DNA from: an uncultured Eubacterium sp.
GTDB taxonomy: Bacteria; Bacillota_A; Clostridia; Lachnospirales; Lachnospiraceae
Direction of reading: 5' to 3'
Assembly (NCBI GenBank): GCA_910589045.1
Contig: CAJUSH010000009.1
Span: 17,995 to 81,994, forward strand
DNA length: 64,000 nucleotides
Shown here: piece by piece, positions 8,565 to 18,034 of the stretch
How positions within the stretch are numbered: position 1 is the stretch's first letter
Layout: every line of letters begins with the position of its first letter
Notes under the pieces: generated by a model
Told to the model about the DNA's origin: nothing
The model's database searches: none
The model's input: only the letters and a program-made list of their open reading frames with translations
Made by a program: the position numbers and the translations under genes

Positions 8565-9815
8565 TCAGCCCTTCCGGTCAGCAGCGCACGCCGCGGCACC
8601 CTCCCCGGCAAGGGAGAGCAGGCGCTCGATATCCTCCGGATAGACAGACGGCTTCTCCTTCCCCCGGCTGCCAAGCGCCTCCCGCAGCGCCTCGTCCCCA
8701 AGCAGACGCCGGATCTCCTCCGCGATACGGGAGGGCACAAGCTCCACGAGCACGCCGTCACAGCCGTCCCGAATCTGCTCCCGATTGCCGCTGCAGTCCG
8801 ATGCCAGTACCGCCGCGCCCAGCGCCTGTGCCTCCTGGATGGCCACACTTCGTCCCTCGTAGCGCGTCGCATGCACGTACAGATCACACCCGGCATAATA
8901 CGGATACGGATTGTCCACCGCGCCAAGCAGCACAAAATCCTCCTCCAGACCGCAGGAGGCGATCAATGCCGCAAGCCGCTCCCGCTCGGCACCGTCCCCC
9001 AGCACGTACCAGCGCGCATGCACACCGGATGCCTTTAATTCCCGCATCGTCTCAATCGCCACCTCATAAGCCTTCTGCGGATTCAGACGCCCCACCGTGA
9101 GCAGCCGCTTTCCGTCAAATGCATTCCACCGCTCCTGCGAAATCGGCTCCCTGCTCTTTTCCCGGATCGCCCCGCGATCCATCGGATTGTGAAAAAGAGA
9201 AATGTGCCCCGCTTTCTCCGGGTACACCGCAAGAAAGCTCCGCTGCGCCTCACAGGACACCGCAAAAATATGGTCAAACCTGACGTAGCAGGAGCGGTCG
9301 AGCGCCCTCGTATACCCGGCCCGGGCATAATCAATGTGAAGAAATGCCGCCTTGCGCTTTGCCTTTACGTAATCGGCTACATAATAGGCGCTGCCGCCCT
9401 CCAGATACGCCACCGCCAGATCAAACTCCTCCTCAAAGCGATCCGCGCCCTGCGCCAGCAGCCGCCAGAGCAGCTTATCCGGCAAAACCCGTCTCTGTTT
9501 CATCATATACAAAAAATTCGAAATGAGGTACGGCATCTGGAAAAAAAGCGTCCCCCGCCTGCATGCGCAGGCTAACACCCTGCGCACCATGTGCCGCTTC
9601 CCCTCTTTCGAGAGCACCGAGCGGTCCGAAAAGCTCCGGTTCAAAAGCCGCACATGTGCAGGCAGCCTGCACCTCAGCTCCCCCTGTGCCATCAGCACGT
9701 ACAAATACACCTCAAAGCGAGCCCCGTCAATCCGCCGCAAAAGCTCCAGAAAGGACATCTCCGCACCGGCAGCGCTGATCGTATTGATCACAAACAACAG
9801 CTTCTTCTTTTTCAT
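8565..9815 (-). CDS. GT4 family glycosyltransferase
   Basis: A 416-residue GT-B enzyme of the GT4 family. The N-terminal Rossmann start is LLFVINTISAAGAEMSFLELL, the donor-domain start is TVGRLNPQKAYEVAIETM, and the EX7E signature EGRSVAIQE is followed by ALGAAVLASDCSG. It would add a sugar to the polymer or its lipid primer from a nucleotide-sugar donor in the cytoplasm. The start overlaps the DUF2304 stop by four bases, so the two are translationally coupled. The donor cannot be predicted from sequence alone. PelF, also GT4, lies upstream in the same operon, so this is an extra transferase beyond the core Pel set. Confidence 0.9.
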   Translation of the reverse strand: MKKKKLLFVINTISAAGAEMSFLELLRRIDGARFEVYLYVLMAQGELRCRLPAHVRLLNRSFSDRSVLSKEGKRHMVRRVLACACRRGTLFFQMPYLISNFLYMMKQRRVLPDKLLWRLLAQGADRFEEEFDLAVAYLEGGSAYYVADYVKAKRKAAFLHIDYARAGYTRALDRSCYVRFDHIFAVSCEAQRSFLAVYPEKAGHISLFHNPMDRGAIREKSREPISQERWNAFDGKRLLTVGRLNPQKAYEVAIETMRELKASGVHARWYVLGDGAERERLAALIASCGLEEDFVLLGAVDNPYPYYAGCDLYVHATRYEGRSVAIQEAQALGAAVLASDCSGNREQIRDGCDGVLVELVPSRIAEEIRRLLGDEALREALGSRGKEKPSVYPEDIERLLSLAGEGAAACAADRKG

Positions 9816-10252
9816 GGCTTCGATCCCGCCGTCTCTTCACACGCCCCGGGGGCATCCTCCGCCTGCAGCTGCGGCATCCGCCCCAGCTGCTCCTCCATGT
9901 ACCGCAGACGCTTGAGCATCTCCTCGTGCTCCTGATTCAGCAGCGATACGTGCATCGCCAGCTCCTGATTTTTCATAATCATAAGCGACAGATGGATGCT
10001 GTGGCGGAAAATAATCAGGATAATCATTCCGCTCACCGAAAATACCATCGGATAGGAGGCAAGCGCCAGCGCACGGCTCCAGCCGCTCCAGGCGCGGACC
10101 GCCCCGGCCATGATGATAACGGCGGAAAAGAGCGCCCAGCCAAGGGCGATGTTGTCCGTCAGCTTTCGCTTTGCGTACATATAAAACGTCAGAAGCAGCA
10201 GGAAGCTTCCTGCCGCGATGACGATAATGCGAAAAAAAAGTGATGCGTTCAT
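9812..10252 (-). CDS. DUF2304 small membrane protein
   Basis: A 146-residue protein with three or four predicted membrane helices: FFRIIVIAAGSFLLLLTFYMY, LGWALFSAVIIMAGAVRAW and MVFSVSGMIILIIFRHSI. A cytoplasmic coiled-coil tail follows (about 105-135, MKNQELAMHVSLLNQEHEEMLKRLRYMEEQL). This layout is typical of DUF2304 proteins, which sit next to GT2 glycosyltransferases and may help present lipid-linked sugars; no biochemical role is established. It overlaps PelG by four bases upstream and the GT4 gene by four bases downstream, so it is tightly coupled to both. Confidence 0.8.
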   Translation of the reverse strand: MNASLFFRIIVIAAGSFLLLLTFYMYAKRKLTDNIALGWALFSAVIIMAGAVRAWSGWSRALALASYPMVFSVSGMIILIIFRHSIHLSLMIMKNQELAMHVSLLNQEHEEMLKRLRYMEEQLGRMPQLQAEDAPGACEETAGSKP

Positions 10253-11751
10253 CTCTTTGTCTTCCCCCTCTCCTTTTCCTGATCCGCAGCGCTGCGTGCA
10301 AGTGCGTAGCGGTCATAAACCTTTGCGGCAGGCATTTTCCCCTTGGTCGTGGCAATGAGACGTCCCTTGCAGAAAATATGCACATCCAGGTTGCGCTCCA
10401 CCCAGCGAAGCCTGAAATAGACGTAAACCCATCCGAGCAGCGCGCCCCCGGTCAGCCCCAGCCCGTACCAGATCGTGGACAGGTGCGTCGCGATAATGCT
10501 GAAAATAAAGGTTGCAAGCCAGAACAGAAAGCTGGTCATAAGCGCCCCGGTCAGGTCGTTAAAATAATACATAAATATGATTGCCGCATACATCAGAAAC
10601 ATGATAAAATAGCCCGCCGCAAGACATGGAAAAATCTGCATGATCAGCCCGGAAAATCCGTACTGGGGCAAAAAAACGAGAAAGATCAAAAACACCACGA
10701 CCGAGATGATAAACTGCACGCGCACCAGCTCCACCAGCTCACCGGAAAGCTGCCGGAACATACGCACCTGCGCTTTGCGGATGTCCCTGCCCCTGCCGCC
10801 GATAACCGCCTCGGAATAATCCCGGTAGCGCTCGTGAAAATACATCTCCACCCGCACGATAAAGATGATGCTCGTGGAAATGCTCGTGAGCAGTGCAAGA
10901 AAGCTTGCCATGTCATAAGGGTCCGCCGAGACGAACGTATGGACAACCGTCTTATTGATATCCGTCGTCCAGAACACAAAATTGTGCGTATAAAGCCCCA
11001 ATATATAAAAGAAATTCGCTAAAATAAGCTTCCAGTGCTGTCCCATGTACTTCACAACCGGCCAGTACGCACGGCTCTGCGTGAGGAAATAGCGCTTTAG
11101 CAGCGCAAACTCGAAAAGCGCCGTGACGAGATAGCCTGCCCCGAGCGCCGCAAGCATGGAAAACGTCACCTCCCAGCCCAGCACACGCACGAACAGCAGG
11201 GACAGAAGCACCGAGGCAGCCATGCCCGTAAAGTAAAACAGAGATATCTTTTTGTATTCCTTGAGTATGGACAGGTAAATCATATGATAAAAGATCAGCC
11301 CCAGCGCGATATATCCCCAAAAGCTCACCAGAATGTACAAAATATCCACCCCGCCCACAAAATACTCGCGCAGGCAAAACGGGATACCGATGGCACACGC
11401 CGTCACGAGCTGACAGATCATCCCGACGAAAAAGCAGGGCCACATGTCCTCAAACCGTTCCAGATAGATCAGGTCTGACATATATTTTGAGAGCACCGCA
11501 TTAAAGGGAGATGCCGCCAGCAGGGAAAAGATAAACTGGTAGAGCACCGTCTCCGTGTACAGCTCACGGCTCACATAGCTAAGCCGTGCGTAGCCAAGCA
11601 GATTACCCATAAGGATCACGGCTCCGATGATCAGAAACATGGGCGCGATAGTCACAACCGCGCTGTACAGAAAACCGTACAGGCTCGTCGCGATCGTATT
11701 CGTCCTGAAAATCTGCGTCAGCTTTTTGCCGAATCCAACGTTCGATGCCAT
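10249..11751 (-). CDS. pelG: PelG-like polysaccharide transporter
   Basis: A 500-residue polytopic protein of about 12 membrane helices that fits PelG, the inner-membrane component thought to move Pel polymer together with PelD, PelE and PelF. The start SNVGFGKKLTQIFRTNTIATSLYGFLYSAVVTIAPMFLIIGAVIL has the PelG layout, with a soluble basic stretch before the first helix. The family is related to MOP flippases. AAGGAGG sits eight bases before ATG 11751. It follows PelF after a 141-bp gap containing a GC-rich hairpin and overlaps the DUF2304 gene downstream. It is somewhat longer than the Pseudomonas protein (about 456). PelG next to PelF, with PelD- and PelE-like genes upstream, makes the assignment strong. 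Confidence 0.85.
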   Translation of the reverse strand: MASNVGFGKKLTQIFRTNTIATSLYGFLYSAVVTIAPMFLIIGAVILMGNLLGYARLSYVSRELYTETVLYQFIFSLLAASPFNAVLSKYMSDLIYLERFEDMWPCFFVGMICQLVTACAIGIPFCLREYFVGGVDILYILVSFWGYIALGLIFYHMIYLSILKEYKKISLFYFTGMAASVLLSLLFVRVLGWEVTFSMLAALGAGYLVTALFEFALLKRYFLTQSRAYWPVVKYMGQHWKLILANFFYILGLYTHNFVFWTTDINKTVVHTFVSADPYDMASFLALLTSISTSIIFIVRVEMYFHERYRDYSEAVIGGRGRDIRKAQVRMFRQLSGELVELVRVQFIISVVVFLIFLVFLPQYGFSGLIMQIFPCLAAGYFIMFLMYAAIIFMYYFNDLTGALMTSFLFWLATFIFSIIATHLSTIWYGLGLTGGALLGWVYVYFRLRWVERNLDVHIFCKGRLIATTKGKMPAAKVYDRYALARSAADQEKERGKTKR

Positions 11752-11786
11752 GGCTCAGCCTCCTTTTCTCTGCCATCCTGTCATTT

Positions 11787-11808
11787 CCGGCTGCCAGTCA
11801 GCAGCCGG
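11787..11808 (-). other. Hairpin in the pelF-pelG gap
   Basis: An 8-bp stem (CCGGCTGC paired with GCAGCCGG) with a six-base loop lies in the 141-bp space between pelF and pelG. No U run follows, so it may be a processing or stability element rather than a terminator. Confidence 0.45.
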
Positions 11809-11892
11809 CTCTGTTCGTTTCCGCTTTTCTTCTGCCGGGAAGGGCCGGGGAGCCTATGCCCGCAAAAACGGCCGGCCACCCACGTTACAGTA

Positions 11893-13554
11893 CTACCTGC
11901 GCCGGCGGCCGCTCCACCGGCGGCGGTCCCTGCTGCCGCTGCGCCGGCGGACCATCCGCTGCCGCTCGAATCCGTCCGGAACGTGCTCCGCCGGATCCGG
12001 TATCTGTGCCGCCTTTTGCCCGTCATCCTGCTTCGGTGCATGTGCCGTTTCCTGCTTTGCCTCCGGCTCCTGCGTCCCCATGGACGCCTCCCCTGCCCCC
12101 GCCACAAAAAATTTTTTCTCGGGATACGGGATCATCTGATCGGCCGCACACTTCCGGTAAAGCTGCTCGTAGGTGTTCTTCATGTGGTCGATCGTATATT
12201 TTTTCATAAGGCGGCTGTAGCCGCTCTCCCCCATGCGCCGGCGCAGCGCGGGGTTGGCCGCCAGGTCCACCATGGCGTCGGCAATCTCCTTCACATTCAT
12301 GATGTGCGTGAGAATGCCCGCCTCGCCGAAATCGTCATCCTCCCCGTAGATCAGCCCCCGGCAGTTTCCCACATCCGTAGCGATAACCGGCTTTTTCGCG
12401 GCGTAGCTCTCCAGAATCGTGAGGGGCTGCCCCTCGCTGATGCTCGTCAGAATCGTAAAATCCATGCGTCCGAGGTAGTCGCGGATATCCACCCGCCCGG
12501 TAAACTCCACATCCGAAAGCCCCAGCACCTCCACGAGATCAAAGCACTCCTGCGCATACTCCTCATCCTCGTCCCACGGCCCCATAATCCACAGCTTCAG
12601 CCGGGGCTGCTTCTTCTTCGCAAAATCAAACGCCTGAATCATCGTCTTGACATCCTTGATGGGCGTGACGCGCAGCACCGCGCCGACGGAGATAAACGAT
12701 TCATCCGCCGGCGTCTTGCCCGGAATATCAGAAAGCCGTTCGGCATTGATCCCATTCGGCGTCACATACGTCTTTTCCGCCGGGCAGCCCAGCTCAAGCT
12801 GCAGCTCCCGCGCATGCGCGTAAAGGCTTGTAACAATATCCGCCTCGTCGTAGGCGAGCCGCGACATCTTCCGGAACTGCTCGATCCATAGATTTTTATA
12901 AATATTGGCAACCCACTTCGCCTTGATGATCTCCTCCTCGCGCTCGCGGGTATAAATCCCATGCTCGGAAATCAGCAGCCTGCCGCCGTTCTTGATCTTG
13001 CCCATGCTGCCGAGGATGCCGGAATAGCCCGTCGCCACACAGTGGTACAGATCCGCCCGGGGCACCTTTGTCTTCATCGTGAGAAACAGAGGCAGATAGA
13101 TGGAGCGCAGCGTCCAGAGAAAATCCGAGAAGGTAAGCTGGTTGTACTTCTTCTCGTAGCATTCCTGAGCCGCCCGCAAAAACCCCTCGCCCATCAAAAA
13201 CTTATCCACCGAAAAAGGCTTTTCAAACAGCCGAAACAGCGTGGGCCAGTAATCCCCCGCAGCCTCGTCGAGAATGAGCGAGCAGAGCGCATCGTTCTCA
13301 CTTTTGCTCAGGGAAATGCTCTTTCCCGCACCTCTGCTCCCCAGCCACTCCTTATCCTCCAGGTACACCTCATAAACCTCGGTCACATTTTCCGGCAGCT
13401 CATAGGCAAACTTTGCGCGCTGCTCCCGGCTTGCCACCACGGTCAGCAAAATAACCTCCATATTGGAAAAAGAAGTAATCAGGCTGTTTACCCAGCTCGA
13501 AACACCGCCCACCACATACGGATAACATCCCTCCGCAATCACACAAACCTTCAT
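11893..13554 (-). CDS. pelF: PelF-like glycosyltransferase with basic tail
   Basis: A 553-residue GT4 enzyme resembling PelF, the cytosolic synthase of Pel polysaccharide. It opens with MKVCVIAEGCYPYVVGGVSS, contains HCVATGYSGILG and LLISEHGIYTREREEEI, and carries the EX7E motif EGQPLTILE followed by KKPVIATDVGNCRGL. These match the PelF family, which uses UDP-sugars. The usual length is about 500; here about 75 extra residues follow the catalytic core. They are Gln/Glu/Asp-rich and then strongly basic (VRRRSGSRDRRRWSGRRRR at the end), perhaps a contact site for membrane or partner. ATG 13554 is used because the upstream frame extends past a ribosome site (AAGGTGAG). It sits 39 bp after the DUF2194 gene. 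Confidence 0.88.
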   Translation of the reverse strand: MKVCVIAEGCYPYVVGGVSSWVNSLITSFSNMEVILLTVVASREQRAKFAYELPENVTEVYEVYLEDKEWLGSRGAGKSISLSKSENDALCSLILDEAAGDYWPTLFRLFEKPFSVDKFLMGEGFLRAAQECYEKKYNQLTFSDFLWTLRSIYLPLFLTMKTKVPRADLYHCVATGYSGILGSMGKIKNGGRLLISEHGIYTREREEEIIKAKWVANIYKNLWIEQFRKMSRLAYDEADIVTSLYAHARELQLELGCPAEKTYVTPNGINAERLSDIPGKTPADESFISVGAVLRVTPIKDVKTMIQAFDFAKKKQPRLKLWIMGPWDEDEEYAQECFDLVEVLGLSDVEFTGRVDIRDYLGRMDFTILTSISEGQPLTILESYAAKKPVIATDVGNCRGLIYGEDDDFGEAGILTHIMNVKEIADAMVDLAANPALRRRMGESGYSRLMKKYTIDHMKNTYEQLYRKCAADQMIPYPEKKFFVAGAGEASMGTQEPEAKQETAHAPKQDDGQKAAQIPDPAEHVPDGFERQRMVRRRSGSRDRRRWSGRRRR

Positions 13555-13593
13555 CCCACTCACCTTCTCATACAACGTTCCTGGAGCCACACA

Positions 13594-15489
13594 CTAATAA
13601 TAGTGCGGCGTGCTGTCATTTTCCAGAGAAATCTCAAACGTCTCCGACTCCGCCCGGATTAAATACGCATCGTCCTCCAGCTCGATTGCACCTGCGCCCT
13701 CGAGCCTTGCAATACGCTCCCCATGGGTACGCAAAATAAAATACGCCTCGGTCTCAAAATTGCTCACGGAAACCCGCAGCAGCTCCCCCGTCCGCTCTTC
13801 TGTAAAATCCAGATTTAAGAACCGCCGAATACGCACGTCACTCTCGGAGAGCGTCGTCTTTTCAAAATCAGAGTACACCTTCCAGTAAGTCAGGAGATTT
13901 GAGGAAAAGGCCTCGTAAAGCCGCTCCCAGTTGTCCTCCTCCGTTTCGGGATACGCGACGCGGTTCATGTTCAAAACGACCGAAGTATAGCCCAGCGCGC
14001 TCTCCAGCGCATGCATCCGCAGATTTTCCATATACGTGTGGCTGAACGCATCGTTCGTCCCCTGCTGCACGCAGCAGTCATTCACATAGTAAAGCAGGTC
14101 TCTGGTGCTGTCATAATCCGTGACCAGCGTTGAGATCGTCTGGAGCCCTTCCGTCTTTTTCAGCAGACCCACCGTCTCGCCGTTTGGCTCGGGTGCAAAG
14201 GCCGAGCGGTACACATAGCCCACCAGATGCTCATTCAGAAACGACAGATCATTTTCCAGCTTTTCATCCAGCGGAACCCGGGACACCTGCTCCAGCGAAA
14301 TCCCGATCTCCATGCGGTTCTCCCGAAAGAGCCGCGCATAGTAGGTAAAGGCCTCCGCCGACGGCTCGTTATCATCCCCGTAGTCATACTGCGGCGCCAA
14401 AAGCGCGGTCGTTTTGTAGCGGCCCCGCTCTGTCACCGTGGAAATGCTCTGCCAGATAATATCCCGGTAAAGCGCCGGCAGCTCCCGGCTGTAGCGCTTT
14501 TGCATCTCCCCGGAATTTTCATTGGCAAAGGAGGGGTAGTTGATAACGGAAAAATTCTGCGCATTGACCACCGGATAGATCTCATAGCCGTGGAGGTCCG
14601 AGAGCATCCCCTCAAGAATACCGATCCCCAGCGTATCCTCCAGAAACGTGCCGTTCACGGCAAATACCTGGCCCTTGCCGCTTTTAGACGTACGCCAGAT
14701 AAGGTTCGGCGCGTACTCGTTTGGCATGTCCCCCTTCTGGGATTTCAGATCATCCAAAAGCCCCACCATATAGGACTTGTTTCCGCCAAGCGTCAGATAC
14801 CACGGCACCGTCAGCTCCATATCCTGGAAGCGCTCCTCCTCTTCCTCATTCTCTGACCGGTAAATGCGCTCGCCGCCGATCAAAAGCCCCTCAAAGAGAT
14901 GCACACCCGTCAGCTCCACGTCATAATCATAGATCGCGGTAATGCCCAAAAGCTCCTCCAGCTCCACGTAGGCGCCCAGCATGTGCGCATCCGGCAGATT
15001 GCAGAAGATCAGATGGCAGCCCCCGTCAACATACTCCCGCAGCGGCTCGATATCGTTTGCGAGGTCCATCCGCTGTCCGTCCACAAGAATGATCTCCGCC
15101 TGGTCCAGATAGGCTTCGCACTCCGAAGCATGGCGCACGGAGAGAAGCGCCCGCTTGCTGTAGGTACACCACTGGCGGACCGTGTGGTAAACCTTGCTGC
15201 TGCCGTCCCCCAAAAAGAGCACCAGGCGTTTGTTGGAGGTAGTCTCTTCACCTTCTGTCTCCCCTTTCCCGGCCCCGGGCGCACCGCTTTCCCCGTTCAA
15301 AATCCGCATCCGCTTCACATCGGGCGAGTAGGCATCCTGCGATCTCATCGCAGTCTGGTTTTCCAGCGCATATTCATTTGTATGTGCATCATTCAGGTGT
15401 TTTTTTGCAATACCCGTCGACTGAAACATAAACAGGATCACCAGCATGATCGCCGTGATCATGGCAAAATTTCTGCGTGAGATCATCAT
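13594..15489 (-). CDS. DUF2194/PelA-like membrane-anchored protein
   Basis: A 631-residue protein with an N-terminal signal anchor (about residues 5-25, RNFAMITAIMLVILFMFQSTGIA), so the bulk lies outside the cell membrane. A Rossmann-like region (VLFLGDGSSKVYHTV to DQAEIILVDGQ and HLIFCNLPDAHMLG) precedes a barrel-like region containing LAPQYDYGDDNEPS and AFSHTYMENLRMH, possibly the metal-binding Asp and His residues of a deacetylase-type site. The C-terminus is beta-rich. Gram-positive Pel clusters carry a PelA deacetylase homologue at this position, and I infer an equivalent role; the match to DUF2194 is from memory. ATG 15489 has AAAGGAGC upstream. A separate PelA hydrolase domain is not obvious. 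Confidence 0.65.
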   Translation of the reverse strand: MMISRRNFAMITAIMLVILFMFQSTGIAKKHLNDAHTNEYALENQTAMRSQDAYSPDVKRMRILNGESGAPGAGKGETEGEETTSNKRLVLFLGDGSSKVYHTVRQWCTYSKRALLSVRHASECEAYLDQAEIILVDGQRMDLANDIEPLREYVDGGCHLIFCNLPDAHMLGAYVELEELLGITAIYDYDVELTGVHLFEGLLIGGERIYRSENEEEEERFQDMELTVPWYLTLGGNKSYMVGLLDDLKSQKGDMPNEYAPNLIWRTSKSGKGQVFAVNGTFLEDTLGIGILEGMLSDLHGYEIYPVVNAQNFSVINYPSFANENSGEMQKRYSRELPALYRDIIWQSISTVTERGRYKTTALLAPQYDYGDDNEPSAEAFTYYARLFRENRMEIGISLEQVSRVPLDEKLENDLSFLNEHLVGYVYRSAFAPEPNGETVGLLKKTEGLQTISTLVTDYDSTRDLLYYVNDCCVQQGTNDAFSHTYMENLRMHALESALGYTSVVLNMNRVAYPETEEDNWERLYEAFSSNLLTYWKVYSDFEKTTLSESDVRIRRFLNLDFTEERTGELLRVSVSNFETEAYFILRTHGERIARLEGAGAIELEDDAYLIRAESETFEISLENDSTPHYY

Positions 15490-15551
15490 AGGTTCCCCGG
15501 CTCCTTTCCCATATTTTAGCACCCGGACACATCCCGGCAAAGCATACGCCC

Positions 15552-17984
15552 TTAACGCATATTATATCCGTAATCAATCGAGAAATTGTACAGATGATAA
15601 GCATTCTGCTCGATCATATAGCAGAGGAATGTATCATCCTCGTAGTAGACCCGCATCTCATTCGGGTACATGCTCCGGAAGGTTTCTGCCCACTCATTCA
15701 TGCGGGACATAAGAATCCAGCGGTCCTCACCCATGTACGAGACAATGCCGGCCTTGTCCGGGAGCGCGTGCGCCGCCCCCTCCTTCGAAATTTTCTGTCC
15801 GCTGTTCTCATACGGAACGGAATAGTCCAGCGGGACCTTCTCCACGAAAAAATATACCCTGCGCGTCGGAAGCGTGAGCATGCTGATGCCGCCGGTAAAC
15901 TCCATCTCCTGCAAAAAGGTGAGCAGCTCATAATGATAGCCGTGGTCCTCACCCATACGCGTCTCGTCGTTTGCCGAAACAATGGTCCAGGTTCCGTCCG
16001 GGTTGTCCCGTATGATGTTCGTCAGACACGTCACCGCGCCGTTTGTCTGAAAACGTGCCACCGGCTGGGGCCGCTTGTACGCCCCCGACTGCACCAGCAG
16101 CACCGCGCAGGCAAAAAACGCTCCAAGGGACGCGGCATTCATCACGATACGCATCCCCCTCCACTTCCACATGCCAAACAGAAAATACAGCATGCCATCC
16201 AGCGCCACAACCCAGACCAGCGGGATCGCGTAAGCCAGATAAACGCTGCTTCGCGACGCATCCATCAGCTGAGGCAGGCCAAAGGCTGACGAGGAGAGCA
16301 GAAGCATCATCAAAATCTCATAGACAGCCACCGAGACCAGCATAAATGCGTGATCAAATTTGCGCGCGAGCAAAAACAGCGGCGCCATCACAAAGCAGGC
16401 AAGGACTGCAAGGTAAACGAGCACACTCATCCCCTTCGCCCCCTCGTCAAACTCGTAGAGCCGAACCGTCTGGTCAATCTGTCCCCACACCCAAAGCAGC
16501 TCCTTTTTCAGGTCCGCAAGACTTTTTTTCGGCTTCTTTTCCGGCTCCGGCTTCTCCTCTCCTGCCGTATCCCCGCCGGGCGGTGAATCCCCGGTATAGC
16601 CTTTCTTGATGACCTCCCCCTTCTCCTCCTCGCTCATGCCCTCCGAATCGATCGGGTAATATACGGTGGCCCCGTCGCTGAGCTCATCCATGTAGGCGAG
16701 CGTACCGTCCTCCATCTCCACGATCGGCGCACCGATGGGCATACCGTTCTCGTCAAACTCATAGCGTGAGTGGGATATCGGCTCCGGGTTTTCATCCGCC
16801 GGCATAATAACGCTCATGGCCCAGCGCAGGGAGCCCTCCAGACGCGTACCCGTCACATAGGCGAACACCAGCGGGAGCAGCGCGATAAACAAGCCGAGAA
16901 AGCAGGTCTGCACCACCCTGCCGAAATATTTCGGGCGCACAAACCGCACAAAATACCCGCAGGCAATGCCGACGCAGAAAATACCAAGGATCATCGTCCC
17001 GTAAAAATGTACGGCGAAGGTCATGGAGAAATTCATCGCAAAGCCCATCAGATAGTACTTAGACACCGGCTTTTCACGCCAGCCCTTTAGCTCCTCCTTT
17101 TTGATCCGGAAAAACTCAAACGCAAAATACACCGCCGGCAGAATATAGAGCATCCCGAACTCCTGCGGCAGCGACGCGTAGTAACGCTTGTACGACTCAA
17201 AATAAAAACCGCCCACAGCGAACACGACCGGTCCGAAATAAGGCAGATACCGGCTCTTGCACACCCCCTTTAAAAACATCAGGAGAATCATGTGAAGCCA
17301 GAACACCTGTATCAGCCAGAACACACGCAGAAGCACGTAGGTATCCAGCCCGAACACCGCGTGGATAAAGTAGACGATATTGTGAAAGCCGAAGGGATAC
17401 ACGCCGCCCACAAAAATATCGTTCTGGCCCATATGGTTGATCCAGTAATTGTGCACCGGGACGTCGGACATGGCATAGCCGAAGCCCGTCACCAGCTCCT
17501 GCCCGTAAAAGCCCAGCACCACCGCCGCCGTCAGCGCCAGAAACACGCAGTCCATAAAATGCGCGCCCACGCTGCGCGCCGCAAAACGGATGCACCGGCC
17601 AAGCCGCGACAGCAGAAGCTTCAAGCTGCGGCGCAGCCAGTTTTTCAGGCCAAAGCTGCCGCGGATCACGCGTCCCAGCTGCTGCCTGTGATATGCAAGC
17701 GTCTCCCCCACAGGAATTTTGCGCACCTTCAGATACCCCGCCGCCGCCGGGACGGCCACCGCGGCGGCAAGCGTGGCGGGGTACGAAATATGCAGAAGCT
17801 GCAGCACATACACTACATTGATGAGATAGAAATTGCCCACCGAAAAGTAAAAGAAAAACCGGGTCACTGCCCGGCAGTCCTTCATCCTCGGGAAAAGGAC
17901 CAGCGCAGGGAGCGCAATCGTCAGGCCGGAATACGCAAAAAAAGCAAACAGCCATTGCATGACCGTAAGCCGTACCATCGACAT
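15552..17984 (-). CDS. Large GT-C-like membrane protein
   Basis: An 810-residue integral membrane protein with about 12-14 helices. Around residues 174-201 it has SDVPVHNYWINHMGQNDIF and then VYPFGFHNIVYF. An acidic residue in the first outside loop, followed by Pro-x-Gly-x-His, is the layout of GT-C lipid-linked-sugar transferases and related DUF6541-like proteins. A soluble acidic, Pro/Lys-rich loop follows further on (GDSPPGGDTAGEEKPEPEKK), and a soluble C-terminal domain of about 150 residues ends the protein. It is not part of the classical Pel set. I infer a sugar or acyl transfer, or export, role in the same pathway. ATG 17984 is preferred; an in-frame GTG at 17993 is also possible. 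Confidence 0.65.
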   Translation of the reverse strand: MSMVRLTVMQWLFAFFAYSGLTIALPALVLFPRMKDCRAVTRFFFYFSVGNFYLINVVYVLQLLHISYPATLAAAVAVPAAAGYLKVRKIPVGETLAYHRQQLGRVIRGSFGLKNWLRRSLKLLLSRLGRCIRFAARSVGAHFMDCVFLALTAAVVLGFYGQELVTGFGYAMSDVPVHNYWINHMGQNDIFVGGVYPFGFHNIVYFIHAVFGLDTYVLLRVFWLIQVFWLHMILLMFLKGVCKSRYLPYFGPVVFAVGGFYFESYKRYYASLPQEFGMLYILPAVYFAFEFFRIKKEELKGWREKPVSKYYLMGFAMNFSMTFAVHFYGTMILGIFCVGIACGYFVRFVRPKYFGRVVQTCFLGLFIALLPLVFAYVTGTRLEGSLRWAMSVIMPADENPEPISHSRYEFDENGMPIGAPIVEMEDGTLAYMDELSDGATVYYPIDSEGMSEEEKGEVIKKGYTGDSPPGGDTAGEEKPEPEKKPKKSLADLKKELLWVWGQIDQTVRLYEFDEGAKGMSVLVYLAVLACFVMAPLFLLARKFDHAFMLVSVAVYEILMMLLLSSSAFGLPQLMDASRSSVYLAYAIPLVWVVALDGMLYFLFGMWKWRGMRIVMNAASLGAFFACAVLLVQSGAYKRPQPVARFQTNGAVTCLTNIIRDNPDGTWTIVSANDETRMGEDHGYHYELLTFLQEMEFTGGISMLTLPTRRVYFFVEKVPLDYSVPYENSGQKISKEGAAHALPDKAGIVSYMGEDRWILMSRMNEWAETFRSMYPNEMRVYYEDDTFLCYMIEQNAYHLYNFSIDYGYNMR

Positions 17985-18034
17985 TGCCCTCACCCGCCTT
18001 TCGTTTTTTCATGTAGTTGGCTTTTACACGTTTA

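Noticed and set aside
8489..8935. N-terminal extension of the GT2 gene
   Set aside because: The upstream part of the frame is Arg-rich, overlaps the GT4 gene, and a ribosome site marks ATG 8488.
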